Of a stretch of DNA of 64,000 nucleotides, positions 45,652 to 55,220 are shown in pieces; within the stretch, counting starts at the first letter, position 1; every line of letters starts with the position of its first letter. The notes beneath the pieces were generated by a model. That model did no database searches. It worked only from the letters and a program-made list of their open reading frames with translations, and was not told the origin of the DNA. The stretch lies in assembly GCA_029243165.1 (NCBI GenBank), contig JAQWSN010000011.1, forward strand, positions 26,715 through 90,714, in the 5' to 3' direction. Source of the stretch: Flavobacteriaceae bacterium. Its GTDB lineage: Bacteria > Bacteroidota > Bacteroidia > Flavobacteriales > Flavobacteriaceae. The translations under genes and the position numbers were made by a program.

Positions 45652-45707
45652 TGAGATGTTTTTATATCTATTGCAAGCCCGTTTGAGAAATCAGACGGGT
45701 TTTTTTT
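45613..45707 (+). promoter_or_regulatory. Histidine attenuator (pause, antiterminator and terminator helices)
   Basis: Three competing helices. Pause: CTCG (45632-45635) with CGAG (45642-45645), extended by AC/GT around a bulged A. Antiterminator: TCAAACGAGG (45637-45646) with CCCGTTTGA (45678-45686), 9 pairs with one bulged A. Terminator: CCCGTTTGA (45678-45686) with TCAGACGGG (45691-45699). With enough His-tRNA the leader is finished, the pause helix forms and the terminator stops transcription; on starvation the antiterminator wins. This is the classical model applied to the sequence seen. Confidence 0.82.
45678..45707 (+). terminator. Rho-independent attenuator terminator before hisG
   Basis: A 9-bp stem with one G-T wobble and a GAAA tetraloop (45687-45690), followed by eight T (45700-45707). 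hisG begins 11 bases after the T tract. Confidence 0.88.
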
Positions 45708-45717
45708 ATAAAAATAT

Positions 45718-46569
45718 ATGGTACGAATAGCAATTCAAAAATCGGGACGGTTAAATCAAAATTCACTCGCATTACTTAAAAGCTGTGGGATTTCAATTGA
45801 CAATGGAAAAGATCAACTAAAAGCCGCTGCAAGAAATTTCCCTATGGAAGTTTTTTACTTGCGCAACGGAGACATTCCCCAGTACATGCGTGATGGAGTC
45901 GTTGATTTGGCTATTTTAGGAGAAAATTTATTGGTAGAGAAAGGAGAGAAACTTAAGGTCATAGAACATTTAGGGTTTTCAAAATGTCGAGTTTCAATTG
46001 CAGTCCCTAAAAACATTCAATTTGATGGGGTAAATGATCTTTCAGGAAAGCGTATTGCGACCTCTTATCCGAATACAGTAAACGCTTTTTTAAAAGCCAA
46101 TAGCATCAAAGCAGACTTACACATCATTAATGGATCGGTTGAGATTGCTCCAAATATTGGTTTGGCAGATGCCATTTGCGATATTGTTTCAAGTGGAAGT
46201 ACCTTGTTTAAAAATAACTTGAAAGAAGTAATTGAGATTGGAAATTCAGAAGCAGTATTGGTTCAAGCTCCAAAGGTTTCTAAAGAAGCCCATCAGACCA
46301 TTGAAAAATTACGCTTTAGAATCCAGTCAGTTTTAAGGGCAAAACAATCCAAATACATATTACTCAACGCTCCAAACGATAAAATTGATTCCATTAGTAA
46401 AATTCTTCCTGTATTGAAAAGTCCGACGGTCTTACCATTGGCAAAAGAGGGGTGGAGTTCATTACACTCGGTAATCAACGCTGGAGATTTTTGGGAGGTC
46501 ATTGATCGATTAAAATCTGCAGGAGCTGAGGATATTTTAGTTTGTCCCATAGAAAAAATGGTATTATGA
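45718..46569 (+). CDS. hisG: ATP phosphoribosyltransferase, long form
   Basis: 283 residues, the long HisG that carries its own C-terminal ACT-like regulatory domain (about 210-283) and needs no HisZ. First step of histidine synthesis, ATP + PRPP, feedback-inhibited by histidine. Seen: MVRIAIQKSGRLNQNSL, YLRNGDIPQYMRDGVVDLAILGENLL, and the PRPP loop DIVSSGSTL. It is directly behind the attenuator. Its stop overlaps the hisD start (ATGA, 46566-46569). Confidence 0.97.
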   Translation: MVRIAIQKSGRLNQNSLALLKSCGISIDNGKDQLKAAARNFPMEVFYLRNGDIPQYMRDGVVDLAILGENLLVEKGEKLKVIEHLGFSKCRVSIAVPKNIQFDGVNDLSGKRIATSYPNTVNAFLKANSIKADLHIINGSVEIAPNIGLADAICDIVSSGSTLFKNNLKEVIEIGNSEAVLVQAPKVSKEAHQTIEKLRFRIQSVLRAKQSKYILLNAPNDKIDSISKILPVLKSPTVLPLAKEGWSSLHSVINAGDFWEVIDRLKSAGAEDILVCPIEKMVL

Positions 46570-47861
46570 TGCAACCGTTTTTAAATCCATCACCTTCAGA
46601 TTGGGATTCTCTTACAGAACGTCCTACAGCTTCTTATGAAGCTTTAGAACCTTTAGTGTCTTCTGTTTTTGATGCTGTAAGTAAAAATGGAAATTCAGCC
46701 ATTATTGATTACACTACTCAATTTGATGGTATTCAGCTTCCTGATTTTAAGGTTTCTAAGGATGAATTTATCAGAGCGGAATCTAAGGTTCCTTTGGCAT
46801 TAAAAAAAGCCATCCAAAAGGCTAAGTCCAATATTGAAACCTTTCATGCTGCTCAGCAGACAGATTCAGTAAGAGTTACGACACAGCCGGGGGTAGATTG
46901 TTGGCAGGAAAAAAAGCCTATTGAAAAAGTTGGGCTTTACATTCCTGGAGGTTCAGCTCCTTTATTTTCAACTATTTTAATGTTGGCCATTCCAGCACAA
47001 ATTGCAGGTTGTAAAGAAATTGTAATGTGCTCACCACCTTCAGATGACGGGTCTTTACCTGACGTGGTGCTTTACACGGCAAAACTTTGTGGAGTAGAAA
47101 ATATTTTTAAAGTAGGAGGGATACAGGCCATAGCAGCTTTAGCCCTTGGAACAGAGACAATTTCAAAAGTAGATAAAATTTTTGGTCCAGGAAATCAATA
47201 CGTAACTGTTGCAAAGCAATGGGCTACACGCCATCACGTTGCCATAGACATGCCAGCCGGACCAAGTGAACTTCTTGTTGCAGCAGATGCAACCGCAAAC
47301 CCCGAATTTATTGCTGCAGATTTACTCTCTCAAGCAGAGCATGGAAAGGACAGTCAAGTTTTGTTTGTTACAACGTACAAACCGCTATTAGAGCAAGTAG
47401 CATCGGCAATTAAAACCCAGTTAGATAAGTTGCCACGAAAAGAAATTGCTGCTGCTGCTTTGAGCAATTCAAAAGCACTTTATTTTGACGAAGATGCAAT
47501 GGCAATTGACTTTATCAATGCCTATGGTCCTGAACATTACATTGTTTGTGTAAAAAATGAATCCTTGTATCTTGAAAATATTCTCAATGCAGGTTCTGTT
47601 TTTGTTGGAAATTACACTCCAGAAAGTGCAGGAGATTATGCTTCAGGAACCAATCATACCCTTCCTACCAACGGTTATGCAAAGCAATACAGCGGAGTGA
47701 ATCTTGACAGTTTTAAAAAAGCCATTACATTTCAAAAGATAAGTAAGGAAGGAATTCAGTCTTTAGGAGAAACCATTGAACTCATGGCCGCAGCTGAAGG
47801 ACTTGAAGCGCACAAAAACGCAGTAAGCATCCGATTAAATAGTTTGAAAAATGAAATTTGA
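46566..47861 (+). CDS. hisD: Histidinol dehydrogenase
   Basis: 431 residues from the ATG at 46566 (a second ATG follows at 46569). The last two oxidation steps, histidinol to histidine, NAD+ and Zn2+ dependent. Seen: KVGLYIPGGSAPLFSTILM, GPGNQYVTVAKQWA, IDMPAGPSELLVAAD, LSQAEHGKDSQ and the C-terminal zinc-site segment TNHTLPTNGYAKQYSGVNLDSF. It overlaps hisG by 4 bases and hisC by 11 bases. Confidence 0.97.
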   Translation: MMQPFLNPSPSDWDSLTERPTASYEALEPLVSSVFDAVSKNGNSAIIDYTTQFDGIQLPDFKVSKDEFIRAESKVPLALKKAIQKAKSNIETFHAAQQTDSVRVTTQPGVDCWQEKKPIEKVGLYIPGGSAPLFSTILMLAIPAQIAGCKEIVMCSPPSDDGSLPDVVLYTAKLCGVENIFKVGGIQAIAALALGTETISKVDKIFGPGNQYVTVAKQWATRHHVAIDMPAGPSELLVAADATANPEFIAADLLSQAEHGKDSQVLFVTTYKPLLEQVASAIKTQLDKLPRKEIAAAALSNSKALYFDEDAMAIDFINAYGPEHYIVCVKNESLYLENILNAGSVFVGNYTPESAGDYASGTNHTLPTNGYAKQYSGVNLDSFKKAITFQKISKEGIQSLGETIELMAAAEGLEAHKNAVSIRLNSLKNEI

Positions 47862-48894
47862 TTACACTAAATACATAAGGACCTATTTGTTGTCGTTGAA
47901 GCCTTACAGATCGGCTCGAGATGAGTACAAAGGAGGTAAAAGTCCTATGGTGTTTTTAGATGCCAATGAAAATCCTTTTGAAACTCCAGTAAATCGATAT
48001 CCTGATCCAATGCAAAGAGTTTTAAAAAAAGAAATTGCATCGTGGAAAGGTTTGGATGTAAATCAGATTTATCTTTCAAATGGTAGTGATGAATTCATTT
48101 CTCAGGTAATTATGGGCTGTTGTGAACCGGGGATAGACAACATTATGATCGTACCTCCAACTTTTGGCATGTATGAAGTGTCAGCTAAAATGTTTGGGGT
48201 GGGAATCCAAAAAGTTCCTTTAACATCTAACTTTCAGCTAGACGTTCCAGCAATTCTAAAAGCAGCCGATACAACCACAAAAATCATATTTATCCCCACG
48301 CCCAACAACCCAACTGCAAACCGTTTTGATTTACATTCGATTGAGCAATTGATTCAAGGATTTCCAAGTTTGGTTTTGGTTGATGAAGCCTATGTAGAAT
48401 TTAGTACAAATCCTTCAGTGATTTCATGGTTGTCAAAATATCCAAATCTAATGGTCTGTCAAACCTTTTCAAAAGCTCAAGGAATGGCAGGTGCACGTCT
48501 AGGAATGGCATTTGCTCACCCAGACTTTATTTCATTTTTTAATCGAATTAAAGCACCGTACAATTTAAATTCAATGACGATCAATGCAGCTTTGAAGCGC
48601 TTAAAAGAGCAAGACAAAGTTAATGAGCAAGTTCGCCTTTTGTTAGCAGAACGTGAACGATTAGAAAAGGCTTTTGCCTCCATTCCCATTATTTTAAAGT
48701 GTTTTCCTTCAGATGCTAATTTTTTATTGGTTCGAGTGGATGATAGCACTAGAAGGTATCAAGAGTTGCTAGAAAAAGGAATTGTAGTTCGAAACCCTTC
48801 AAATAATGTGAACTGTGAAAATACATTGAGGATCTCTGTGGGACTCCCTGAGGAAAACGATCGTTTAATTGAAGCCTTAAGTAGTTTAAGTTAA
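47851..48894 (+). CDS. hisC: Histidinol-phosphate aminotransferase
   Basis: 347 residues. PLP enzyme of fold type I that makes histidinol phosphate from imidazole acetol phosphate. Seen: [50 protein letters not shown] and the PLP lysine in [14 protein letters not shown]. It starts inside the 3' end of hisD; hisB follows after 5 bases. Confidence 0.96.
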   Translation: MKFDYTKYIRTYLLSLKPYRSARDEYKGGKSPMVFLDANENPFETPVNRYPDPMQRVLKKEIASWKGLDVNQIYLSNGSDEFISQVIMGCCEPGIDNIMIVPPTFGMYEVSAKMFGVGIQKVPLTSNFQLDVPAILKAADTTTKIIFIPTPNNPTANRFDLHSIEQLIQGFPSLVLVDEAYVEFSTNPSVISWLSKYPNLMVCQTFSKAQGMAGARLGMAFAHPDFISFFNRIKAPYNLNSMTINAALKRLKEQDKVNEQVRLLLAERERLEKAFASIPIILKCFPSDANFLLVRVDDSTRRYQELLEKGIVVRNPSNNVNCENTLRISVGLPEENDRLIEALSSLS

Positions 48895-48899
48895 TTCAT

Positions 48900-50027
48900 A
48901 TGAAAAAAGTATTATTTGTAGATCGAGATGGAACTTTGGCCCTAGAGCCGGAAGGTTATCAATTAGATTCCTTTGACAAGTTGATTTTTTATCCTGAGGT
49001 TTTTACTTATTTGGGTAAAATTGCCAAAGAGTTGGATTATGAATTGGTGATGATTACCAATCAGGATGGGCTTGGAAGTAATTCATTCCCTGAAGACACC
49101 TTTTGGCCGGTTCAAAATTTTCTGATCGAAACCTTTAAAAATGAGGGCATTTCTTTTGAAGAAGTGTTTATTGATAAATCCCTTCCGGAAGACAATGCTC
49201 CGACAAGAAAACCGCGTACAGGCATGCTCACTAAATACTTGGGTAATCCAGATTACGATCTAAAAAATTCCTTTGTTATTGGCGACAGACTAACGGATAT
49301 GGAGTTAGCAAAAAATTTAGGATGTCAGGGAATTTTTATCGCAAATGATCCTGATTTAGGAAAAGCAGAAATAGCAACTGGAACTGAATTTCCAATTTCC
49401 TTGATCACTACCTTGTGGAAGGAGATCCATTCATTTTTAAAGTTGGAATTACGACAGGTGAGTCATGAAAGAAAAACTAACGAAACGGATATTCAATTAC
49501 AATTAAATATTGACGGTACGGGAAAAAGCTCGATCAACACTGGGCTTGCCTTTTTTGATCACATGCTTGATCAATTGGCTCGACACGGTGGTATGGACAT
49601 TGAACTGACCGTCAAAGGCGATTTAGAAGTTGATGAGCACCACACCATAGAAGACACTGCAATAGCATTGGGAGAAGCCTTTTCAAAAGCATTAGGCAGT
49701 AAAAGAGGCATAGAGCGTTATGGATTTTGTTTGCCTATGGATGATTGCCTCGCTCAAGTTAGCCTGGATTTTGGAGGACGTAACTGGTTGGTTTGGGAAG
49801 CTGAGTTCAAGAGAGAGATGATCGGTAAAATGCCTACAGAAATGTTTTATCACTTTTTTAAATCTTTTTCTGACGGCGCGAAGGCAAATTTAAATATCAA
49901 AGCTGAGGGAGTCAATGAACACCATAAAATAGAGGCTATTTTTAAGGCCTTTGCAAAAGCAATTAAAATGGCTGTCAAACGCGATCTGGATAAAATGATT
50001 TTGCCCACAACTAAAGGAAGCTTGTAA
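48900..50027 (+). CDS. hisB: Bifunctional histidinol-phosphatase / imidazoleglycerol-phosphate dehydratase
   Basis: 375 residues. Residues 1-165 are the HAD-type histidinol phosphatase (nucleophile motif [47 protein letters not shown]). Residues about 180-375 are the dehydratase with metal-binding His clusters ([34 protein letters not shown], and a late [17 protein letters not shown]). The fusion covers steps 6 and 8. hisH begins directly after the stop. Confidence 0.97.
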   Translation: MKKVLFVDRDGTLALEPEGYQLDSFDKLIFYPEVFTYLGKIAKELDYELVMITNQDGLGSNSFPEDTFWPVQNFLIETFKNEGISFEEVFIDKSLPEDNAPTRKPRTGMLTKYLGNPDYDLKNSFVIGDRLTDMELAKNLGCQGIFIANDPDLGKAEIATGTEFPISLITTLWKEIHSFLKLELRQVSHERKTNETDIQLQLNIDGTGKSSINTGLAFFDHMLDQLARHGGMDIELTVKGDLEVDEHHTIEDTAIALGEAFSKALGSKRGIERYGFCLPMDDCLAQVSLDFGGRNWLVWEAEFKREMIGKMPTEMFYHFFKSFSDGAKANLNIKAEGVNEHHKIEAIFKAFAKAIKMAVKRDLDKMILPTTKGSL

Positions 50028-50612
50028 ATGGTGGCTATTATTGACTACGGAGCTGGAAACACTAAAAGTCTGCAATTTGCTTTAGACCGATTAGGGACGG
50101 ACAGTATTTTAACTTCGGATGCAGCGCAAATAAAAAATGCTGAAAAAGTAATTTTTCCAGGACAAGGTGCGGCCGCAAGTGCGATTCGAAAACTTCAGCG
50201 CTTGGGACTAGACACGTTAATCGGTGATTTAAAACAACCTGTTTTAGGAATTTGTTTAGGGATGCAATTGCTTTGTGAACATACAGAAGAAGGAGATGTA
50301 AGTGGTTTAGGAATTGTAAAAGGAACCGTGAAGCGTTTCTCAAATAAAGTAAAAGTACCTCAGATGGGTTGGAACAGCATTCACGATTTGAAAGGACCTT
50401 TATTTGAGGGAATTGATGAGGGATCTTACATGTATTTGGTACACTCTTATTTTGTGTCAAAGTCAAAAGAAACCGTTGCACTTAGTGACTACAATGGAGC
50501 TTACAGCGTGGCATTGCAGAAAGAAAATTTTTATGGAGTTCAATTTCACCCTGAAAAAAGCAGTCAAAAAGGACAACAAGTATTGAGTAATTTTTTAAAA
50601 CTTTCCTCATGA
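50028..50612 (+). CDS. hisH: Imidazole glycerol phosphate synthase glutaminase subunit
   Basis: 194 residues. Class I glutamine amidotransferase that delivers ammonia to HisF. The nucleophile is Cys76 ([10 protein letters not shown]) and the His/Glu pair is in [13 protein letters not shown] near the C-terminus; the oxyanion region is FPGQGAA. It overlaps hisA by ATGA. Confidence 0.97.
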   Translation: MVAIIDYGAGNTKSLQFALDRLGTDSILTSDAAQIKNAEKVIFPGQGAAASAIRKLQRLGLDTLIGDLKQPVLGICLGMQLLCEHTEEGDVSGLGIVKGTVKRFSNKVKVPQMGWNSIHDLKGPLFEGIDEGSYMYLVHSYFVSKSKETVALSDYNGAYSVALQKENFYGVQFHPEKSSQKGQQVLSNFLKLSS

Positions 50613-51337
50613 GGATAATTCCAGCAATAGACATCATTGAAGGGAAATGCGTTCGTTTATCCAAAGGGGATTACGACACAAAAAAGATTTACAACGAATC
50701 ACCTCTAGAAGTGGCCAAAGCTTTCGAAGCCCATGGCATAGCGTATTTGCATTTAGTAGATTTAGACGGAGCCAAATCAAAGCATATCGTAAACTACAAG
50801 GTTCTAGAACGCCTAGCAAATAAAACTTCTTTAAAAATTGATTTTGGCGGTGGACTTAAATCGGATGCGGATATCAATATCGCATTTGAAAGTGGTGCTT
50901 CTCAAATTACAGGAGGAAGTATTGCAGTAAAATCTCCTGAAACTTTTATGAGATGGCTAGATCAATATGGCTCAGAAAAAATTATTTTGGGTGCTGATAT
51001 CAAAGGAACTCATATTGCAATTGAGGGTTGGTTAAAAACCTCTGAGCAAACCCTTTTTGATTTTGTCCATGACTACAAAAAAAAGGGAGTTGAATATGTC
51101 ATTTGCACTGATATTAGCAAGGACGGTATGCTGGAAGGGCCCGCATTCGATTTGTACAAAAGGTTACTTGCTAAAGAAGAGATCAAACTCATTGCCTCTG
51201 GGGGAATTTCAAAATTTGAAGAGCTCCCTCAGCTTCAAGATTTGGGCTGCGAAGGAGTTATCATTGGAAAAGCCATTTACGAAAACAGAATTTCACTCAA
51301 ACAATTGGAAAACTATGTCATTAACTCAGATAATTAA
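50609..51337 (+). CDS. hisA: Phosphoribosylformimino-5-aminoimidazole carboxamide ribotide isomerase
   Basis: 242 residues, a (beta/alpha)8 barrel with two phosphate-binding loops. It opens the ribose ring of ProFAR (Amadori rearrangement). Catalytic Asp in [14 protein letters not shown] and Asp in [10 protein letters not shown]; phosphate loops FGGGL and ASGGISK. hisF follows after 5 bases. Confidence 0.96.
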   Translation: MRIIPAIDIIEGKCVRLSKGDYDTKKIYNESPLEVAKAFEAHGIAYLHLVDLDGAKSKHIVNYKVLERLANKTSLKIDFGGGLKSDADINIAFESGASQITGGSIAVKSPETFMRWLDQYGSEKIILGADIKGTHIAIEGWLKTSEQTLFDFVHDYKKKGVEYVICTDISKDGMLEGPAFDLYKRLLAKEEIKLIASGGISKFEELPQLQDLGCEGVIIGKAIYENRISLKQLENYVINSDN

Positions 51338-51342
51338 AACGA

Positions 51343-52107
51343 ATGCTCACTAAACGAATCATTCCTTGCTTAGACATCAAAGATGGCCGAACCGTAAAAG
51401 GAGTCAATTTTGTAAACTTGCGCGATGCAGGAGATCCTGTTGAATTGGCAACTCAATACGCCCTGGAACAAGCAGATGAATTAGTTTTTTTGGATATTTC
51501 TGCAACTGAACAAAAGCGGAAAACATTAGCTGATTTAGTTCTGAGAGTTGCTGAGGCAATAGATATTCCCTTTACAGTTGGTGGAGGGATAAGCTCCGTA
51601 AAGGATGTTGAAATTTTATTAAAAAATGGAGCCGATAAGGTTTCGATTAACTCTGCTGCTGTTAACAATCCAAATTTGATTGACGAATTAGCAAATCAAT
51701 TCGGTTCTCAATGCATTGTAGTTGCCATAGATGCAAAGCAAATCAAAGACCAATGGAAAGTTCATCTGGTTGGGGGTAAAGTTCTTACCGAGTTGGATTT
51801 ATTTGACTGGGCTAGAGAATTAGAAAGCCGTGGAGCAGGAGAAATACTCTTTACCTCCATGGATCACGACGGTACAAAAAGTGGATTTGCCAATAAAGCT
51901 TTAGAACGTTTGTCGAGCAATATCAATTTACCCATTATTGCCTCAGGAGGAGCAGGCAGCGTTTCTCATTTTGTTGAAAGCTTTACGCTAGGAAAAGCGG
52001 ATGCTGCACTTGCAGCCAGTGTGTTTCACTTTGGTGAAATCTCGATACCCAAACTAAAAAAAGAACTCAAACAACAGCAAATCGCTGTACGAATAGACGA
52101 ATTATGA
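51343..52107 (+). CDS. hisF: Imidazole glycerol phosphate synthase cyclase subunit
   Basis: 254 residues, a (beta/alpha)8 barrel homologous to HisA. It receives ammonia from HisH and makes imidazole glycerol phosphate and AICAR. Seen: [19 protein letters not shown] with catalytic Asp, [22 protein letters not shown] with the second Asp, and IIASGGAGS. It overlaps hisIE by ATGA. Confidence 0.97.
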   Translation: MLTKRIIPCLDIKDGRTVKGVNFVNLRDAGDPVELATQYALEQADELVFLDISATEQKRKTLADLVLRVAEAIDIPFTVGGGISSVKDVEILLKNGADKVSINSAAVNNPNLIDELANQFGSQCIVVAIDAKQIKDQWKVHLVGGKVLTELDLFDWARELESRGAGEILFTSMDHDGTKSGFANKALERLSSNINLPIIASGGAGSVSHFVESFTLGKADAALAASVFHFGEISIPKLKKELKQQQIAVRIDEL

Positions 52108-52700
52108 AACCTGATTTTTCAAAAAACGCAGATGCGTTAATCCCTGCCATTATTCAAGATGCTACAACCCTAAAGGTGTTAATGTTAGGCTTTATGAATG
52201 AAGAGGCGTTTGAAACCACCCAAAAACTTAAAAAAGTTACTTTTTACAGTCGATCTAAAAAACGTTTATGGACCAAAGGAGAGGAGAGTGGTAATTTTTT
52301 AAATGTGAACTCCATTCATTTGGATTGTGATCGCGACAGCTTATTGATCTATGTTCACCCTGAGGGACCCACATGTCATAAAGGATCAGACACCTGTTGG
52401 GATGAAAAAAATGAAAATCCACTGACATTTTTAATTGAGTTAGAACAAATTATTGCACAACGTAAAAAGGCAAACGATCAAGACAGCTACGTAGCTTCGC
52501 TTTTTAGAAAGGGAATTAACAAGATGGCTCAAAAAGTAGGAGAGGAAGCAGTAGAAACTGTGATCGAAGCGAAGGACAACAATGATGGTTTGTTTTTGGA
52601 TGAAAGTGCCGATTTATTATTTCATTACCTGATTCTACTTCAAGCCAAAGGCTTTTCTCTTGAAGATGTGGTTCAAACGTTGACTCTACGAAAGAAATAA
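52104..52700 (+). CDS. hisIE: Bifunctional phosphoribosyl-AMP cyclohydrolase / phosphoribosyl-ATP pyrophosphatase
   Basis: 198 residues. The HisI part (1-110) has [34 protein letters not shown], and the zinc cysteines in HLDCDRDS and [11 protein letters not shown]. The HisE part (115-198) has the helical MazG-like pyrophosphohydrolase motif ([21 protein letters not shown]). Steps 2 and 3 of the pathway. It is the last gene of the operon; the next gene, 52 bases on, has its own promoter element. Confidence 0.97.
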   Translation: MKPDFSKNADALIPAIIQDATTLKVLMLGFMNEEAFETTQKLKKVTFYSRSKKRLWTKGEESGNFLNVNSIHLDCDRDSLLIYVHPEGPTCHKGSDTCWDEKNENPLTFLIELEQIIAQRKKANDQDSYVASLFRKGINKMAQKVGEEAVETVIEAKDNNDGLFLDESADLLFHYLILLQAKGFSLEDVVQTLTLRKK

Positions 52701-52728
52701 ATTAAGATTTTAATTCCTTAAAAAAATG

Positions 52729-52736
52729 TATTTTTG
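52729..52736 (+). promoter_or_regulatory. -7 promoter element TATTTTTG of the DUF885 gene
   Basis: Exact TAnnTTTG, 16 bases before the ATG at 52753; it marks a new transcription unit after the his operon. Confidence 0.5.
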
Positions 52737-52752
52737 GTTGCACCCAAATTAA

Positions 52753-54531
52753 ATGAAACTTAAAATGAAAAAAATAATAGTTCTTTTTATTAGTTTGCTC
52801 ATTACTTCTTGTCAGAGTGAAAATACTAAAACTACTGCTTCTGAATTTAAGTCTTTACTTGAAGACTACTACCAAGAAAATTTAAAATTGTATCGTATTA
52901 AGGGAACTTTTCAAGGGGATACCCGTTACAACGACACCTTGCCCAACTTTCTTTCTCCGGAGTTTCAAACCAAAGAAAAAGCCTTTTATGCCTATTACCT
53001 CAATGCGTTGGATCGTTTCGATGATAGTTCATTAAATGAAGAAGATCAGTTGAGTAAAAACATTTTAAAATGGGAATGTGAAACGGCATTGAAAGGAATG
53101 GAGTTTCCAAAAGACCAAATGCCTATTGATCAGATGTGGGGCTTTCAGCTTACCATGGGTCAATTAGCTAGTGGGCAAGGAGCACAGCCTTTTAAAACAG
53201 TACAGGATTACAAAAATTGGTTGGTACGTATTGCGGGTTACATTGAATGGTTAGATTCTGCCCAAGATAAGATGAAAGAAGGAATGCAAAGTGGTTGGGT
53301 ATTGCCAAAATCTTTAGTTGTCAAAGTGCTTCCACAATTGGAACTCATGACCACTACTGATTTGGAAAAGCATTTGTTTTATCAACCTGCTCTAAATTTT
53401 CCTTCAGATTTTGATGAAAAGACACAAGCAGATTTGTCTGAGGCATATCAAAAAATGGTGCTTAATGCAATTGTGCCTGCCTATGAAAAATTGCATGACT
53501 TTATGGCAAATGAATATGACCAATTTGCACGTGAGAGTAGTGGTTTTAATGATTTGAAAAGGGGAGAAGAGTACTATCAACATGCAATCAAACGATACAC
53601 TACCACAACAATGACCGCTGATGAAATCCATGAGTTGGGTTTAAACGAAGTGGCTCGTATCAAAGGAGAAATGAAGCAAGTGATGAAAGAAGTTGGTTTT
53701 GAAGGAGATTTAAAAGCCTTTTTTGAATACGTCAGAAACAAAAAAGAGTTAATGCCTTTTACTGATGCAGATGAAGTCATTGCTAATTTTTATTCCATTC
53801 AGGAAAAAATGCTGCCTCAGGTAAATAAACTCTTCGGAGTGCAACCCAAAACTCCTTTTGAAGTGCGCAGAACAGAAGCCTTCCGTGAGGCCTCTGCTAG
53901 TGCGGAATACAATCCGGGTTCTTTGGACGGAACAAGACCAGGGATTTTTTATGTTCCGATTCCTGAAGTGACGCGATACAATATGTACTCGGATGAGGAT
54001 TTGTTTTTACATGAAGCCATACCGGGACATCACTTCCAAATCTCACTTCAACAAGAAAACACAACTTTACCTTCGTTTAGAAAAGATTTGTGGTACAGTG
54101 CTTACGGAGAGGGTTGGGCACTCTACACCGAGTCTTTGGGAAAAGAATTAGGACTTTACGACGACCCCTATCAATACTTCGGTATGCTGGGTGCAGAAAT
54201 GCATCGTGCAATTCGTTTGGTGGTTGATACAGGACTTCATGCTAAAGGGTGGACTCGTGAGCAGGCCATTCAATATTCATTAGATAATGAAGCAGAGTCT
54301 GAGGCAAGTATCATCTCAGAAATTGAACGCTACATGGCAAATCCTGCACAAGCATTATCTTACAAAATTGGACAGCTTAAAATTCTTGAGCTTCGAGCAA
54401 AAGCAGAAGCTGCCTTTGGAGCTACCTTTGATATAAAAGAGTTTCATAAAATTGTTTTGGAATCCGGATGTATTCCCTTGGATTACTTGGAAGAAAAGAT
54501 TGATAAATGGATTCAAAATTCGTCTAAATAA
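52753..54531 (+). CDS. DUF885 family zinc-peptidase-like lipoprotein
   Basis: 592 residues. The signal peptide ends in the lipobox LITSC (about Cys20), predicting an envelope lipoprotein. The helical body is that of DUF885, related to thermolysin-like or M32/M3 metallopeptidases. The zinc motif is HEAIPGHHFQ (His420, Glu421) and a downstream EGWALYTESLGKELGLYDDPY supplies the third-ligand region. It is probably a periplasmic or surface peptidase of unknown substrate. The next gene follows in 7 bases. Confidence 0.88.
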   Translation: MKLKMKKIIVLFISLLITSCQSENTKTTASEFKSLLEDYYQENLKLYRIKGTFQGDTRYNDTLPNFLSPEFQTKEKAFYAYYLNALDRFDDSSLNEEDQLSKNILKWECETALKGMEFPKDQMPIDQMWGFQLTMGQLASGQGAQPFKTVQDYKNWLVRIAGYIEWLDSAQDKMKEGMQSGWVLPKSLVVKVLPQLELMTTTDLEKHLFYQPALNFPSDFDEKTQADLSEAYQKMVLNAIVPAYEKLHDFMANEYDQFARESSGFNDLKRGEEYYQHAIKRYTTTTMTADEIHELGLNEVARIKGEMKQVMKEVGFEGDLKAFFEYVRNKKELMPFTDADEVIANFYSIQEKMLPQVNKLFGVQPKTPFEVRRTEAFREASASAEYNPGSLDGTRPGIFYVPIPEVTRYNMYSDEDLFLHEAIPGHHFQISLQQENTTLPSFRKDLWYSAYGEGWALYTESLGKELGLYDDPYQYFGMLGAEMHRAIRLVVDTGLHAKGWTREQAIQYSLDNEAESEASIISEIERYMANPAQALSYKIGQLKILELRAKAEAAFGATFDIKEFHKIVLESGCIPLDYLEEKIDKWIQNSSK

Positions 54532-54538
54532 AAATAAA

Positions 54539-55210
54539 ATGAATCAAATTAACCCTGATGTTTTAGCATTTTATAAAGAGTTGGAAGCAAATAATACACG
54601 TGAGTGGTTTGAGCCTCAAAAAAGCCGTTTTAAAGCTCTTGAAACAGAAATAAAGCAATACGCTGAGCAAATTAAGAATGCATTAAATGAAACCGATGAA
54701 ATAGAACGTGCAAAGATCTTTCGTATTTACCGAGACGTGCGCTTTTCTAAAAATAAAACTCCTTTTAAAACACACTTCGGCATCTCTTTTCATCGAAAAA
54801 AGCCAGAACTCAGAGGAGGCTACTATTTACATATCGCTCCCGGAAACAGTTTTATTGCAACGGGCCTTTGGGATCCGAATAAAGATGACTTATTTCGTAT
54901 TCGAAAAGAAATGGAAGTAGATGCTCAAGAGTTACGAACACTAATGGCAGACCCTGATTTTAAATCTTATTGGGGCGAACTCCAAGGCGATGAAGTAAAA
55001 ACGGCACCCAAAGGTTTTTCCAAAGAGCATTCGGACATTGACCTGATTCGAAAAAAGCAATATCTATTTGTTAAAAAATTCACAGACAAACAAGTTCTGG
55101 CAAAAAATTTCCAAGATCAAATCATTACACACTTTAAATCCATACGCCCATTTTTCGATTACATGACGAGCGTTTTAACCACTGACTTAAATGGAGTTTC
55201 ACTCCTCTAA
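54539..55210 (+). CDS. DUF2461 family protein
   Basis: 223 residues from the ATG at 54539; a longer frame would run back into the DUF885 gene. The family signature is clear: LAFYKELEANNTREWFEPQKSRF, IFRIYRDVRFSKNKTPFKTHFG, and YYLHIAPGNSFIATGLWDP. The family (TIGR02453 type) is widespread but uncharacterised. No signal peptide. It lies between two lipoprotein peptidase genes, and the next start is 10 bases downstream, so the three form one unit. Confidence 0.85.
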   Translation: MNQINPDVLAFYKELEANNTREWFEPQKSRFKALETEIKQYAEQIKNALNETDEIERAKIFRIYRDVRFSKNKTPFKTHFGISFHRKKPELRGGYYLHIAPGNSFIATGLWDPNKDDLFRIRKEMEVDAQELRTLMADPDFKSYWGELQGDEVKTAPKGFSKEHSDIDLIRKKQYLFVKKFTDKQVLAKNFQDQIITHFKSIRPFFDYMTSVLTTDLNGVSLL

Positions 55211-55220
55211 ATTTTATTTT

